64,000 bases of DNA, taken from positions 1,726,001-1,790,000 of the forward strand of contig NC_016478.1 in assembly GCF_000226095.1 (NCBI RefSeq), written 5' to 3'. Position numbers and translations under genes: made by a program. Below, piece after piece: positions 10,936 to 26,859 of the stretch (its first letter is position 1; every line of letters starts with the position of its first letter). Under the pieces are notes generated by a model. That model was given only the letters and a program-made list of their open reading frames with translations. It did no database searches and had not been told where the DNA came from. The stretch is from Thermothelomyces thermophilus ATCC 42464 (taxonomy: Eukaryota > Ascomycota > Sordariomycetes > Sordariales > Chaetomiaceae).

Positions 10936-11800
10936 TTGGTCAGTGGCAGCGAATAGAGCGGGTCTTCCAAGCTATCTTTTTGCTGTCTGACAGTTTCTCC
11001 AATTTTCGAAAACGGGCAGCGAGGATGAGACCGGACGTTCAACGGCGGTTCCTACTACGAAGCCTGGCCGTGGCGTTTGTAAAGAGAGAGGGAGAAACAA
11101 ACAAAAAAGGAAACGGCCGTCAGCGGGTTGTTGCGGCTCTGGGTATCGTCGTGCGTCGAGATGGGAGGCGTTGTGCGCGGCTGTTGCCGTAATCCGGGTC
11201 CAGCCTGCAGTTACTTTGCGTCGTGGCGCCGGCGGACGGGCGAGTCAAGGCAGTCAGCCAATCAAGAATCGGGGAGCCGATAACGCAGCGAAAATTGAAG
11301 CGCGGTCCACTGTTCAAAGCTTGGAAGCTGAGCGACACCGCAGTTTCCTAGTGGGCAGTCCCACAGGTGTGCTGTCTGACTATGTGAGGTTTGCGGAGCA
11401 ACAGAGTAAGGTTGATCCAGAACCCGTGGAGACCGATGCAACATGTGTGGATTTGGGGGTTCTGAACCGGCAGAGGAGCTGGTCAGGAGGAGCTGTGGTG
11501 CCGAAACGGTCCGAGCATGTGTGATGCGGCGGCCGCAATCGATGACAGAAGCAAATGCTGTGGCGGGCACGCCCGGGGTGGGGCCCGCTCAGGCCCGAAA
11601 AAGTGAGACTGACTTGCTTTAAAATCCGTCACAACCAACCTTTCACGGTCCCTTCGGTACGCGTTGGTTATCTTTCGCGACGCAAACCAGGTAGTATGTT
11701 AGAAGCTACAAGAGTCAAGTTTGAAATCGCTTGACACTTCGTATATCAACGGAGCCTAACCCAGGAGTAAGCATGATACCTATGGTACCTAGTTAGTTAC

Positions 11801-11814
11801 CTAAGGTACCTTAG
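11801..11814. repeat. 14-bp palindrome of the TACCTAAGGTACC word family
   Basis: CTAAGGTACCTTAG is its own reverse complement. Related words (GGTACCTA, CTAAGGTACCTAAGGTAGGTAC) recur nearby at about 11780-11795, 12236-12275 and 12400-12422, and further away near 30610 and 51014. Confidence 0.8.
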
Positions 11815-13192
11815 CCATCTAATAATACTCCGTATTACAGTACCGCCACCTAGTGTATGCAGCTAAGTGTCTCTCCCATGATGCTGTACAACTCACTGGA
11901 GGCTGAATCAACAAAGCTCGTCGGCTGAGAACCCACGGGCTGCGTAGTGAACCCGCTGTCCTTGGCACGAGGCTTCATCCACAAGTTAGCTCACCTGCTT
12001 GTTGGAGAACTGCAAAATGGGAAGAAAGAGCGGTGGCTTCAGGTTTCCAAGTTTTCCCATTCCCACTCTGCTGGTGCGAGCACCGTCACGCTGGGCTGCC
12101 CCGCCTTCTGCAGCATTCCCGTGTTACACTCACCATTTTCCATACTCGTATGGATTACAGTCCCTGAGGTACACTACCTTACCAACCAGGCAGGCAGATA
12201 AGGTATTTAAATGCCGCGCTACCACTACCTTGGACAGGTACCTACCTTGGCGTAGAGTACATACACAAGGTACCTATATGCACTCTGCTGCCTCTTTTTA
12301 GCTTTAAAAATGTTTTTAAGAGCTATTATTTTGATCAAAGACAATTTAAGGAAGAGTTTATTTATAACTATTTTAAAACTTCCGGGCGGCGTGCTCCATG
12401 CTAAGGTACCTAAGGTAGGTACAGTACGCCTTCGTGTTACCTGGCCAGATCCTGTCTCTCCTGCTCCCTGGCGTAGAACCGCTCAAACGGAAATAATAGG
12501 GCTCCTCCAGTGTAATCTAGACATGGTAAATAAAATAGCTACATATCCCATACAAAAACATCACGTTGCCGAATATTCTTCGTTCTAATATTAAGTTGAG
12601 CATATGGATTATACTACTTTGCACATGCTCTTGAACTTTGCCGCACCATTTTTAGCAAACAGCAGAACTGCAGTTGACGTCACAAGTCTGCAGTCCATCC
12701 CCGCTCCGGCTCGGTTCAGTCGGGGTCGGCGGGCTGCTTCCCGGATCCAAGCTGACCACTTCCTCCACTTGGACATACACTAGGCCAACTCGTAATAAAC
12801 ATCTGTGGAGGAAAACGATGGTGCCGCGTTTCGTATGCTGTCTTGCTCTTATGATCTATTATATTCTATCACCCGTAATCGGGTTCTATACCAGACAACT
12901 AGCGGGACGATTACTGAGCATCTCTAGATGGACACGCAGCCCTCGTCCTTGTCCCACAAACAACGAGGGGTTGCGTTGTCCCAACCTCGTTGTTCCCTCC
13001 AGAACCAGCTACTTGCCTTTTTTTTTTCCTCCTAACTCCACCTCTCCGATCCCAAGAGCATGCTGCATCGAAGAGATCGTGCCATGCGAGTCTAGCGAAA
13101 ACAGAATGCCTGCGACCAGTCCCCGCTCGCTATGCATGCGACCCAGAGCCCCATGGGTGCTCTAGGCTTCCGCGAATTCGCGCTTCACCCCT

Positions 13193-15062
<1,870 letters not shown>

Positions 15063-18000
15063 TTTGGAAAAGAGTGAAGGACCTGGGGCGGGTGCGGGGC
15101 AGGGGACTGAGCAGATGTCGCGGGCTGTGAAGAACCAACGAGTGCGGCTTGGAGAGACAAAAACCCAAGTGGCGCGAAGGGCGTTTCTCTGTTGTTGTTA
15201 AAGGGCTTTGGTGCTGGAGGCAAGACAGAACGTTCAACAAAAGCAGGAACGCGGACCCTGTTCCGGTTGTGGTGTTATGAAGGCGACACCAAACTTTTGG
15301 ACCCTGGAGGGTTTTGGGCTGTTTGCTGGGATGGACGTGGCCGCGCCAGGCCCCCCCTCCCCCAAAAAGGGGGTGAGCGGAGGGGTATGGATGGAGGGGC
15401 TGAAATTATGCCAATCTCGAAACGGTTGGTCTGGTGGGGCTGCCAATTCCCTTGAACACCCACGCTCTCGCTCGAAGAAGTGTTTCTACACTACACTACA
15501 CTAAGGGATCCCGCCAATGTCAAGAACTCTCTACGAAGGCTCGATTGGCATCACCCCGCTTCCTGGTTGGACGCACGCACGTTATCATTCCGTTTGTTGA
15601 CATGCACGGTGCCCCAGCGCTAACCTCGGGTTGAGTTGCTGGTGTTGTATCACAGCATGGCCATTTAATTACAAAATCACAAAATGACGGCTGCAACCCA
15701 CCAAAGTCCAGCAAAATCACCATCTCGGCCTTAACCTATCTCGGTCTTTGCATCCCGCAGTCACCAATGAGGACACTGTGCTCTCAGATGGGCAATAACA
15801 CTGACCTGACAAGGGGAACCCTTACACGAAAGCACGGGGGGGCGAAGAGCGGGCTTGAAGGAGGGGACCGTCTCGAGTTTATGGCGATTGCCGTGGCGCT
15901 CCCAATCCCTGTTCCCAAGAGCCGGGAGACAAGGGTTTGTGGTGGGCGAGCCTTGTTTCGAGTTGGTGCGAGCCGCAACCGACTCCACAATAACTGACTG
16001 CGTCTCGTTTCACCACCTTCGATCAGCCAGACAGCACACCGAGTGTTGGACGATCACTCGAACACAGCCGCCGGCGAATTCAGCGATCGGCCTTCAGAAG
16101 TTGTGGAAAGATGCAAATCGAAGGGGGAGCTGGATCGTCCGAAATTATTCATCCAGAGTGTACGAATAACCTACATAACACCGAAGCGACATCTCAGCCG
16201 GCAGGTACACTACTCCTGAGAGTGACGAGGATAGTCCTTACAATAGTAGTGTACGAAATAGTGTCGTTCGTAGTGAGGACACCATCGGGTCAATGGATGA
16301 CGTATGTACATACATTACGAATGTACGTCCACTTCGCGGACAACAAGCTTCGTGATACTTACCCCACAGGGCAAGACATTCCTTGGCTTGCACATTCGTT
16401 CCACTACCTTGAAGGCACAATAGGTCCCTGGTCACACATGGGTATGTATGTACTGTATTAGAAGTCCGTACGTACATAGTTATTTGCAGGCAGCAGTCAC
16501 ATCAACGTTGCGACAAGTCATTCGCAGAGTAGGAGCTTGTGTCGCCCGTACGGAGTGATATCTTGAGGACTAAGATAGCGTACGGAGCTATAATGCAGTA
16601 CATAAATACCTACATGCCGAGCAGAGGAGGTCCTTAGAGACACTGTTTGCGTATCCCGTCAAGACGTCGGCTCGCGAACCCCAAAATCTCTTTGTGGGTC
16701 GGCGTGGCCAAGTCCACAGAACGCGGTACTTGCACGATTCAGGTACCCGACTCGAAAAGGATCCGTTCTCTCGAAGCACTTTGTGTCATCCGCAGTAGAC
16801 TGTTCGGACAGAAACGGGTTCTTGGGGTGGCGTTGTCGGCATACATGTGTTTGATAAACACGCTGCTTTCACCGCGTACACTAGTTATTACCGTACCATC
16901 GGAAGACAGGTATTGTACTGTACTTCGGAGATACCATCATAGGTGGGTATTACCTACACGAAGGCTTTCCTCATCACCCCGGCTAGTACAGCAGAGACTC
17001 CATACCGAGTAGTGCTGCATCGACCAGGCCAACAAGGTGGCGTTGCAAAAGTGACATTCGATATAACAGTATACACACGAATAGACCTGACAACTTGGGT
17101 AACTACGTTTGTCGGAAAGACAGCCCCGTGAACTCGGACTTTCTCAATCCCTAAAAGTCCCAGATTGGTATAGAGTTTCTCTACGATCGTCCTGGGTTCC
17201 TCCCGTCCCGTCGCGCGCGAATCAGGACATCCCTTCCCTTCGCTGTTCGGAGTACGTTCAAAGGATGTGCCGCAGATCTACGGAAACGACCCAGAGAACG
17301 GTAAGAGATTCTAAATTGATCAATAAAGTCTTCCTATGCATTGCTGTATTGCCCTGATCAACTAGATCGTATACATACATCGTTTGCACTGCGCCGAGTG
17401 TTGCAGTCTTTACCCGACCGTCCAAGCACCGGACTTCAGCCAAAGAAGTACAGTACATACCTGGTGACCTAAGAACTGCATCCATGAATGCACATCATCC
17501 CCCAAGCCCATCAGTTATTTGGTTGCTAATAAGCGGTTGTTACCTGTTTTATGTTTTACGAAGAAACTCACCTTCCTCTCTGGACTTATGTCTTTTTTTT
17601 TTTTTTTGATCAAACAGCCACAATATACTGAGGAGGTGGGAGATCGCTGATTTGATACAGAGCAGCCCACCCCTAGCGCAATCTCATCTTAATCTTGTTT
17701 TGCGCAAGATCCAGCGGGCACCTATATATACTCCTCTTACTATCATCACTGTCTTGAAGATTAGGAAGTAGTTAAAACTACACCACTGCGCAGGACTCAC
17801 TAGGCTGCCGAGCAAGTGATTGTTAGAGTATATGTACTTGCGAGGAGCGGTGAAATGAAAAGGATGCTGCCTATTCAAGCTAGTCAACTCGCTTGGAAAT
17901 GCTTTCAGAGTCCGAGCCCAGAGCGTCCATTCCTTGATTGCGTTGTCTCGATGAATATATACAGTACATACTCCGTACCTATCACAGTCTCATTGGAACC

Positions 18001-18645
18001 CCAGGACGAGGTAACTTCCGGGTAGAATTCTTATCTTAAGGGAACCCCGGGCCAATTCACGGTTGTGGTAAGAATCTTGGGCAATCACAACCCGCTCTGG
18101 ATCTTGTGGCTCGGTGTGGTGGGAAGCTGCTGCCAATCTGAGCCGGTCCCAACGACAATCTCCCCATTCGAGCCATGATTGGTGGATGAGGAGCACGCAA
18201 GCTCCTCAGCATCGCCGCGCAAGGGCCCGCAAGACCCGCCCGGCTTCCGTTTGCAGAGCGGCCCATGTAATGCAAGCGGCCCCCTGAAAAAAGTCAGGTC
18301 CAGTCTCGCCCCGTATTCCAGAGTCCCGCGACTCCAGAAGAGAGTGGCTCAGTTAATTACAGACATCCCCACGCTTCGTCCAGGTCCCTTCTCGCCTCGC
18401 CGATTTTCCCTCGACCACAATCTGCCTACCAGTCTGTAGCAGCTGGCGGTTGGCCATCCATTCGTTTTATCCTTGTTCCACGTTGCTCGTTGCGCCGCCA
18501 ACACTTCTCATCCTGCTCATCCCTTTCCCGAGACCTGCATCGTACTCTCTTCTTTCGATTCAAAATCGCTGCCGGCTTCAGCACAACCGTAATCGAACAG
18601 ATCCAGGTTGACGCCAGGGCGCGCGCATTTTGAACAGACATCAAA
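15063..18645. other. AT-richer intergenic region between the divergent glfA and transporter genes
   Basis: 3.6 kb between two divergent starts. The ends presumably hold the two promoters. The middle (about 16100-18000) is enriched in GTACATAC, TACAGTAC and TACTCCGTA-type words. I see no convincing ORF with family content, tRNA or transposase. Confidence 0.6.
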
Positions 18646-20090
18646 ATGGGAGTCGAGGAAAAGACGCGCGCGTCGGGCGAACAGTCCCGTGAGCAGAACG
18701 AGCCCGTTCTCCCCACCGTCAACCCCCAGGTCGAAAAGCCACAACCTCCCAAGCCTGCGCTCCATCCCGCATTCTATGTCACGTAAGTAGATAGGTTCGC
18801 CCGGGAGCTCGATTGAGCATCACGATTGACGCGCCCATTTGCAGTGTCTGGATTGCCCTCAGTTCTTCCGTCATCCTGTTCAACAAATGGATTCTCTCGA
18901 CGCTCGGTTTCGGTAAGAATACCGCAAAGTCATGGAACACGGTGGAAAAACTAGGATGGAGTGCTGAGACTCGATTACAGCCTATCCGGTCCTCCTGACC
19001 ACGTACCATCTTGGGTTTGCGTCCATCATGACCCAGCTTCTCGCTCGGTACACCACGCTGCTGGATGGCCGGAAGACAGTCAAGATGACGGGCCGAGTCT
19101 ACCTCCGCGCCATCGTTCCGATTGGCTTCTTCTTCAGCTTGAGCCTGATCTGTGGCAACCTCACCTATCTGTACCTCAGCGTCGCCTTCATTCAGATGCT
19201 CAAGGTCGGTGTATCCTTGGTTCTCTCGGAAGCGAGAATGTAGACTGACGCGTAGGGCAGGCCACAACCCCGGTCGCTGTCCTTCTGTCTAGCTGGGCAC
19301 TCGGCGTCTCGCAGCCGAACCTTAAGGTCTTCCTGAACGTTTCGGCCATCGTCGTTGGCGTCATCATCGCCTCCATCGGAGAGATCAAGTTCGTGTGGAT
19401 CGGCTTCATCTACCAAATTGCCGGCATCATTTTTGAGGCGCTCCGTCTCACCATGGTCCAGCGCCTTCTGAGCTCTGCCGAGTTCAAGATGGACCCCCTG
19501 GTCTCGCTCTACTACTTTGCTCCTGTTTGCGCCGCCATGAACTTTGTGGTCGCGCTCTTCTGGGAAATTCCCAAGGTCACCATGAGCGAAATTTACAGCG
19601 TCGGTCTGTTCACGTTCTTCCTGAACGGCTTGTGCGCCTTCATGCTTAACGTCTCCGTCGTCTTTTTGGTAAGCTTTCCTCCATGGTCACTTTCACTCAG
19701 AAGCCATTACTAACCAACCCATCACAGATTGGCAAGACGTCGTCTCTGGTCCTCACCCTTTGTGGTGTTCTCAAGGATGTGCTTCTCGTCGTCGCCTCCA
19801 TGATCATCTGGGGTACGGAGGTGACTGTCACCCAGTTCTTCGGCTACAGCATCGCCCTCTGCGGTATGATCTACTACAAGCTCGGCTACGAGGCAATCAA
19901 GGGCTACGCAGGCGAGGCCGGTCGGCAATGGGCCGACTTTGGCAACCGCCGCCCCGTGCTTCGCCGCATCTCCACCATCCTGCTCGTCCTCTTGGTTGTC
20001 TTCGCGGTTCTCAATGAGCTTGCGCCGTCGGTCGACCCTTCGGTGTACCTGGACGAGGCCAAGAGCAAGATGGGCCTGTCCAAGCTCTAA
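18646..20090 (+). CDS. Nucleotide-sugar / triose-phosphate-type transporter (TPT, DUF250); candidate GlfB-like UDP-Galf transporter
   Basis: Five exons (18646-18782, 18845-18912, 18981-19204, 19261-19668, 19728-20090) encode 399 aa. Introns are 62, 68, 56 and 59 nt. The third has a weak donor (GTCGGT), but the joined reading FIQMLK-ATTPVAVLL fits the family. About ten hydrophobic segments follow a 40-aa Pro/Glu-rich cytosolic N-terminus. Typical TPT signatures are VILFNKWIL, YPVLLTTYHLGFASIMTQ and the Lys-Thr pair near the end (GKTSSLVLTLCGVLKDVLLV). The family exchanges nucleotide sugars or phosphorylated metabolites across Golgi/ER membranes. In A. fumigatus the Golgi UDP-Galf transporter gene glfB lies beside glfA, so a UDP-Galf role is suggested by position. 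Substrate cannot be read from sequence, and other DUF250 transporters remain possible. Confidence 0.9.
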
Positions 20091-21308
20091 AGCCGCAAGA
20101 TCCAAGACACGGAAAAGGACGATGGCAAGGGTGTGATAGGGAATTGCGCTTTTGGGATCCTCGCGCAATGTCTTCTTTGCACCATACCATACGACGACTT
20201 AATGCGGGAAAAGTGCAAAATGGTTCAGATTCTTTCTGCTCTCGAAACAAAGATCTGGAACACGAACGGGAAGAACGGGCGGCTCGGGCATTCAGGAATT
20301 GATGACACGGATATGGTGACAAAGGCGGTCGCGCGAGACACTTGGCGAGTACATAATTGCACACTATTACTATTTTGCTTTCCTTCCCCTTCCGCCGCCT
20401 TTTTCTTCTTTAAGCCGACTGTTTTATTTTCCGTTTTCTCACTTTCAGTTTTTGGCATTCTTCCCAAGGCGGCCGGCCAGCCAGAAAACGGAGTGGATGG
20501 ACTTTGGACGTTATAGACCGATTGATGGGCGGAAGCGAGCTGTGGGTGCAGGTGGTGGCGTCACAAATATGGATCCGGTTTGCAATCATGGCATCTGGGA
20601 GAGATTTGATTTTGTACCTTCTCAGTGTCATCATAGGGAATATAGATTTTAAACATATTTCCATTAATTTCTGAGTCGTTTGGTCTGCGAAGATCTCGGG
20701 CTTTGACATCAAGGGACTTCTGTCACGGATCACCAAAACTGTGGGATGTCCCGCTTGAACCCAAGTCCGTGACTGGCTGGAAGCGAAAGGCATGGTAACG
20801 AGCACGTAACAATGGAGCAAAGGGGCGGAGTTGAAGGTTACACCCAGTGAGGGTTTCATGGAGCGAGGTGTCTCGGAGTGACAACAGGACGCAGGTACTG
20901 ACGAGCTCCGGTTGTACAAGAGAACATTCGCGCCCCCCTACGACCGCTTGTGCCCAGACATTCGACACACATTTCAGAGGAGCTATCAAACACATGGCCA
21001 AAAAGAATTGTCACTGGTCATCCCCACTCTGCTTTCCATTGGGCTACGATGTCACCGGTCACTGAGTGCCGCGCTCCCACCCGCTTCATCCTGAACCTGC
21101 CTGTCCTGCTCGAGTCCGGTTTTCGTGTTGTACCAGGGACACGCAGGCATCTCAGGTGGAGGAAGCGAGGTGGGCGGCAGACGAACTTGTCGTCAAAAAT
21201 GCCGTAAAATTCAGCTAGTGAGCCTCAGAATTCTTATTCCGTGGTGAATGCTGTGTACAGCCCGATGAAACCGTTCGCCCCGCCCAGCCAATTGTGAGGA
21301 AAACCCGA
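20091..21308. other. Convergent intergenic region between transporter and rpl27
   Basis: Presumed 3' UTRs of both genes. A pyrimidine-rich stretch lies at 20370-20460. ORFs on either strand lack family content, so I see no gene. Confidence 0.55.
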
Positions 21309-22018
21309 TCAGAAACCTGTGCCACAAAGTCAGTACCGCGGCTCCATACCTCAGTGACAAAGCGTTCTGGGGAAAGGAAAGACGTACGCAGAGGAGTGAA
21401 AAACCACCGGTTCTTGCCGCTCGTGTAGCGCTCCTCGAGCACCTTCTTGACGGTCTTCTTGGCCTCCTCGCGCTGGCTGGGCTCCTTGAAGGTATCGGCA
21501 GTGATGACGGACTTGAGGCCCTCGAGCTCGAGAGTGTAGCGGGTGGGCATCAGGTGGTTGTAGTTGATGACCTTGATGAAGGGCTTGACCTTGGAGCGCT
21601 TCTCCTGCCTCGACTTGGACATGCGGCGGGTGATCTTGCTGGGGTAACGCTCGATGCCGGCAACGAGGGCGTGGCCATAGGGGTGTGTCTTGCTGCCGTT
21701 GTCGACGGGCTGGATGATGACAACCTGGAAGGACAGAAGAGTCAGCGATCCATTGCGCGCTCTGCCGGTCGGTCCCTGCGCGTCATCCCCTTCCAATCGT
21801 CCTCTGGCCGCCCAGTTCCAATGGCTCGTCCCCGCCATGATTGCTCCCCTGCCAGATACGCCCCAGAACTTCCGCTTCCCAGAGATCTTCTTGACTCCCA
21901 ACTACCCGACTTTGACGACGAAGACATGACGGGAAATTTGCTGCGCATGGCGTACCTTCTTGCCGGCATAGCGACCCCGGGTAACGAGGCAGACCCTCGA
22001 CGTCTTAAGGAACTTCAT
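21309..22018 (-). CDS. rpl27: 60S ribosomal protein eL27
   Basis: Three coding exons (22018-21956, 21724-21388, 21316-21309) encode 135 aa, the normal length for eL27, a cytosolic large-subunit protein. The N-terminus [20 protein letters not shown] has the KOW motif. Conserved blocks include [39 protein letters not shown] and the ending [11 protein letters not shown]. Intron 1 is 231 nt (GTACGC...TTCCAG). Intron 2 is 71 nt and leaves a last coding exon of only 8 nt (GTTTCTGA), which completes Arg and adds Phe and the stop. Without that splice the frame reads on into unrelated residues, and the family ends in LRF, which supports the micro-exon. It shares a 462-bp divergent promoter with the next gene. 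Confidence 0.96.
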
Positions 22019-22480
22019 TTTGTCGGTTCTGTCTGGTCGAGCGTGGTCAGCGACTCATAAAACTGCAGCAGGAAACATATCTCAACAATGAGACGTGAAA
22101 CGGAGCCGCAACGCACCTGTTGTTTCCTCGGGCCTTTCCTGTTATCGACTGCGGGCGCGGAGAGTGAGGGCAGAACCGTTCTTGGAGGTCGTTCCCCCGA
22201 AATAATTTCCAGTTTGTGGGCTGCCAAAATTCAGGTGGGCAAACGTCGCGGATTGGCTGGAATGGCTGACTAACACAATGGTCCGTGCCCTTGTCAGTTG
22301 CGTGCATTGACCAAGCACTGAAGTTCGACCCAAGGGCTCCACCCGGCCTGCTCAACCCAAGCGGAATATCCGATACCCCATCGACGTGACTACCTATCTT
22401 CCGTGTCTAGTCTAGTCGGAAACTCGGTTATCCTCAGCTTTGTTCGTAAGAGACTCACCAAAGGTTTTGATTTCGCAACA
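22019..22480. promoter_or_regulatory. Shared divergent promoter of rpl27 and the NCE101-like gene
   Basis: The 462 bp between the two start codons must carry both promoters. A CCAAT pentamer on the minus strand (ATTGG at 22252-22256) lies about 235 bp upstream of the rpl27 ATG. CCAAT-type boxes are common in fungal promoters, but a single pentamer is weak evidence. Confidence 0.45.
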
Positions 22481-22719
22481 ATGGCGCCTCCCGTGTACAT
22501 TATTTCCCGCGTTGCGGACCCGATCTTTGCCGTGTTCATTGGTGTTTCGGCAGCTGCGTTGAGAATCAACCGCGAGGAGAAAGAGAAGGGCAGGACTACT
22601 CAGGAGACCCTTCAAGCCGTTCGTCGGTAGGTTTATCATACGGTTACCATAATAACACTCGGCATGTTGCTTACGAGAACCTGTACAGTCGCCTCGGTTT
22701 GGAGAAACGCTCTCAATGA
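22481..22719 (+). CDS. NCE101/NCE1-like small membrane protein
   Basis: Two exons, 22481-22626 and 22689-22719, are separated by a 62-nt intron (GTAGGT...TACAG) and give 58 aa. The sequence begins MAPPVYIISRVADPIFAVF, followed by a single hydrophobic segment, then INREEKEKGRTT, and ends RLGLEKRSQ. Size, the SRVADP block (KFSDP in yeast) and the charged tail match the fungal NCE101 family, named in yeast for a proposed role in non-classical protein export. The molecular function is poorly defined. The gene lies head-to-head with rpl27 and tail-to-tail with the TTC36-like gene; the stop codons of the latter pair are about 150 bp apart. Confidence 0.85.
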
Positions 22720-22870
22720 ATTACATTGGCATGCGCGGTCTACATACAACCCGCTCGAAAATATGACCCAGACGACACAACGAACGCCGCTTCCCTTGAG
22801 CCGAACATTCAACCTTTGATAAACAACGTATAATCAGTCTTACCCTCGCTTATGCCAGCCAACAACATTA

Positions 22871-23671
22871 TTATGGGGCCAGACCCGGGCCGTACTCTTT
22901 CCTCATCGCCTCCCTCACCATCTGCCCGCACAGCTTCGCCGTAGGGTTTGTGCTTACGGCCAGTGCCTTCGCAATCTCATTGCCGTACCTGCCGCCCATT
23001 GCGAAATCCCGTGAAGCACGCTCCTCAAAGTCCAACTTGGACCAGCCCCCTTCGGGCCGGGCAGCATCCACCGAAACCGACTTGGAACCCACCAGCTTGG
23101 ATGTCATGAGGTAGATGGCGGCACGCTGGGTGTGGGCGTTGGAAAGCGTCCTGGCGACCTGCGGGGAGAGTCTGGAATATGCCACCTTGGGCGTGAGAAG
23201 GGAGATGGCGTGGTCAAGGTCGCTCAGAGCGGTCTTGGCCGCCTCTAACCGCTCGCTGTCACCGAGCTCCTGTAGGAGCGCTTGCGGGTTCCTTGGCGCG
23301 TCGGCAACGAGCATCGAGTCCCCGTATAACCGCCTTAACGCCTGCGCCCTATTGTTGCGAGCGCTGGCGTATTGCGGGTAATTTTGGATGAGCTGCCCGA
23401 GCCTCGAGACGCACTCGCGATACTCCCCCGCGATGTCGACATCCGCCGTTCCGCTGGTTTGTTGTTCTGCCTGCCGCATCTCGAGCTTCTGAATAGACAT
23501 GATGATGTCGCGCTCCTCCTGAGATACTTTCTGGTACTCCTCTGGGTTCGAAACGTGAGGGTCCTTGGGGAGCGTGGGGTCGACCTGGACCATCAATGAG
23601 GGATCCGACTCCGGGTCTTTGATCTTTCCGAGGACATTGATGTCGCGCCGGCTCAACTCGACGTAAGCCAT
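22871..23671 (-). CDS. TTC36-like tetratricopeptide repeat protein
   Basis: A single-exon gene of 266 aa. The start is the ATG of MAYVELSRRD. The frame extends upstream only to a TTG codon. The central and C-terminal part matches the TTC36 family: the TPR block YASARNNRAQALRRLYGD, a second repeat AKTALSDLDHAISLLTPK, a third around SNAHTQRAAIYLM, then the closing signature SRDFAMGGRYGNEIAKALAV and NPTAKLCGQMV. Animal TTC36 is about 190 aa, so this protein has an extra N-terminal segment (KIKDPESDPSLMVQVDPTLP and following). TPR proteins are usually chaperone or complex adaptors, and TTC36 has been linked in mammals to protection of HPPD from degradation. The neighbouring divergent gene here is HPPD. 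The function in fungi is unknown. Confidence 0.85.
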   Translation of the reverse strand: MAYVELSRRDINVLGKIKDPESDPSLMVQVDPTLPKDPHVSNPEEYQKVSQEERDIIMSIQKLEMRQAEQQTSGTADVDIAGEYRECVSRLGQLIQNYPQYASARNNRAQALRRLYGDSMLVADAPRNPQALLQELGDSERLEAAKTALSDLDHAISLLTPKVAYSRLSPQVARTLSNAHTQRAAIYLMTSKLVGSKSVSVDAARPEGGWSKLDFEERASRDFAMGGRYGNEIAKALAVSTNPTAKLCGQMVREAMRKEYGPGLAP

Positions 23672-26336
<2,665 letters not shown>

Positions 26337-26859
26337 ACAACAAAACAGTTATGACGCGCGGGAAAGGGGAAGGAGAAGAAAGGGGAGGAGAAAGAAGGAG
26401 AGGAGAAAGAAGGAGAGGAAAAGAAGGAGAGGAAAAGAAGGAGAGGAAAAGAAGGAGAGGAAAAGAAGGAGAGGAAAACAAGGAGAGGAAAAGGAAGGGG
26501 GGGAAGGGAATGGGGAGGAGTGGGTGGCATTTTGTTACAACTTTTTGATGTTTTTAAAGCGCTGTAAAGTTTATGCAGGGATGATACCGCTGATGCTTCT
26601 CAAGTCTTAGCAGCATCTACTCACAATTGATGATGCTCTTCTTTTTTTCTCCTCCGCCATGGTCTTTCTCCTCCTATACTGGATTTGTTTTTCTCTTATC
26701 CTGTCTGTGAGTTTACCGCAATGATTTTGTCTTCCGATTATCTTCCAGATGTCAGCCCCTTCCCTCACCCACTCAACGCCGTTTAAGAACACACAAGACA
26801 CCAGTTGGCAACCATATCCCACCCCATGATCCCCCGCGAAGTGTTCGATCGCTTCCAAC
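26337..26859. other. Convergent intergenic region of HPPD and SSL1
   Basis: Presumed 3' UTRs. The first 180 bp after the HPPD stop is dominated by a purine-only tract. The rest is T-rich on the plus strand. Confidence 0.6.
26356..26515. repeat. Polypurine tract with about 14-nt tandem units (AGGAGAGGAAAAGA)
   Basis: About 160 nt of almost pure G+A on the plus strand, with several copies of a ~14-nt unit GGAGAGGAAAAGAA and shorter GGAGAAAGAA variants. It lies just 3' of the HPPD stop codon. Confidence 0.85.

Larger units (their letters stand above)
10682..13192. other. AT-richer gene-free region upstream of the first hybrid kinase
   Basis: It contains the kinase promoter and leader (an 18-G run at 10918-10935) and, from about 11640 to 12660, sequence rich in short words such as TACCTAAGGTACC and in A/T blocks (12290-12380). 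A 14-bp perfect palindrome CTAAGGTACCTTAG lies at 11801-11814. No coding gene or recognisable transposon is visible. Confidence 0.6.

Noticed and set aside
21725-21955. Possible box C/D snoRNA in the 231-nt rpl27 intron
   Set aside because: A GATGACG-like C box and a CTGA D box are present, but there is no terminal stem and the C box deviates from RTGATGA. Too weak to call.
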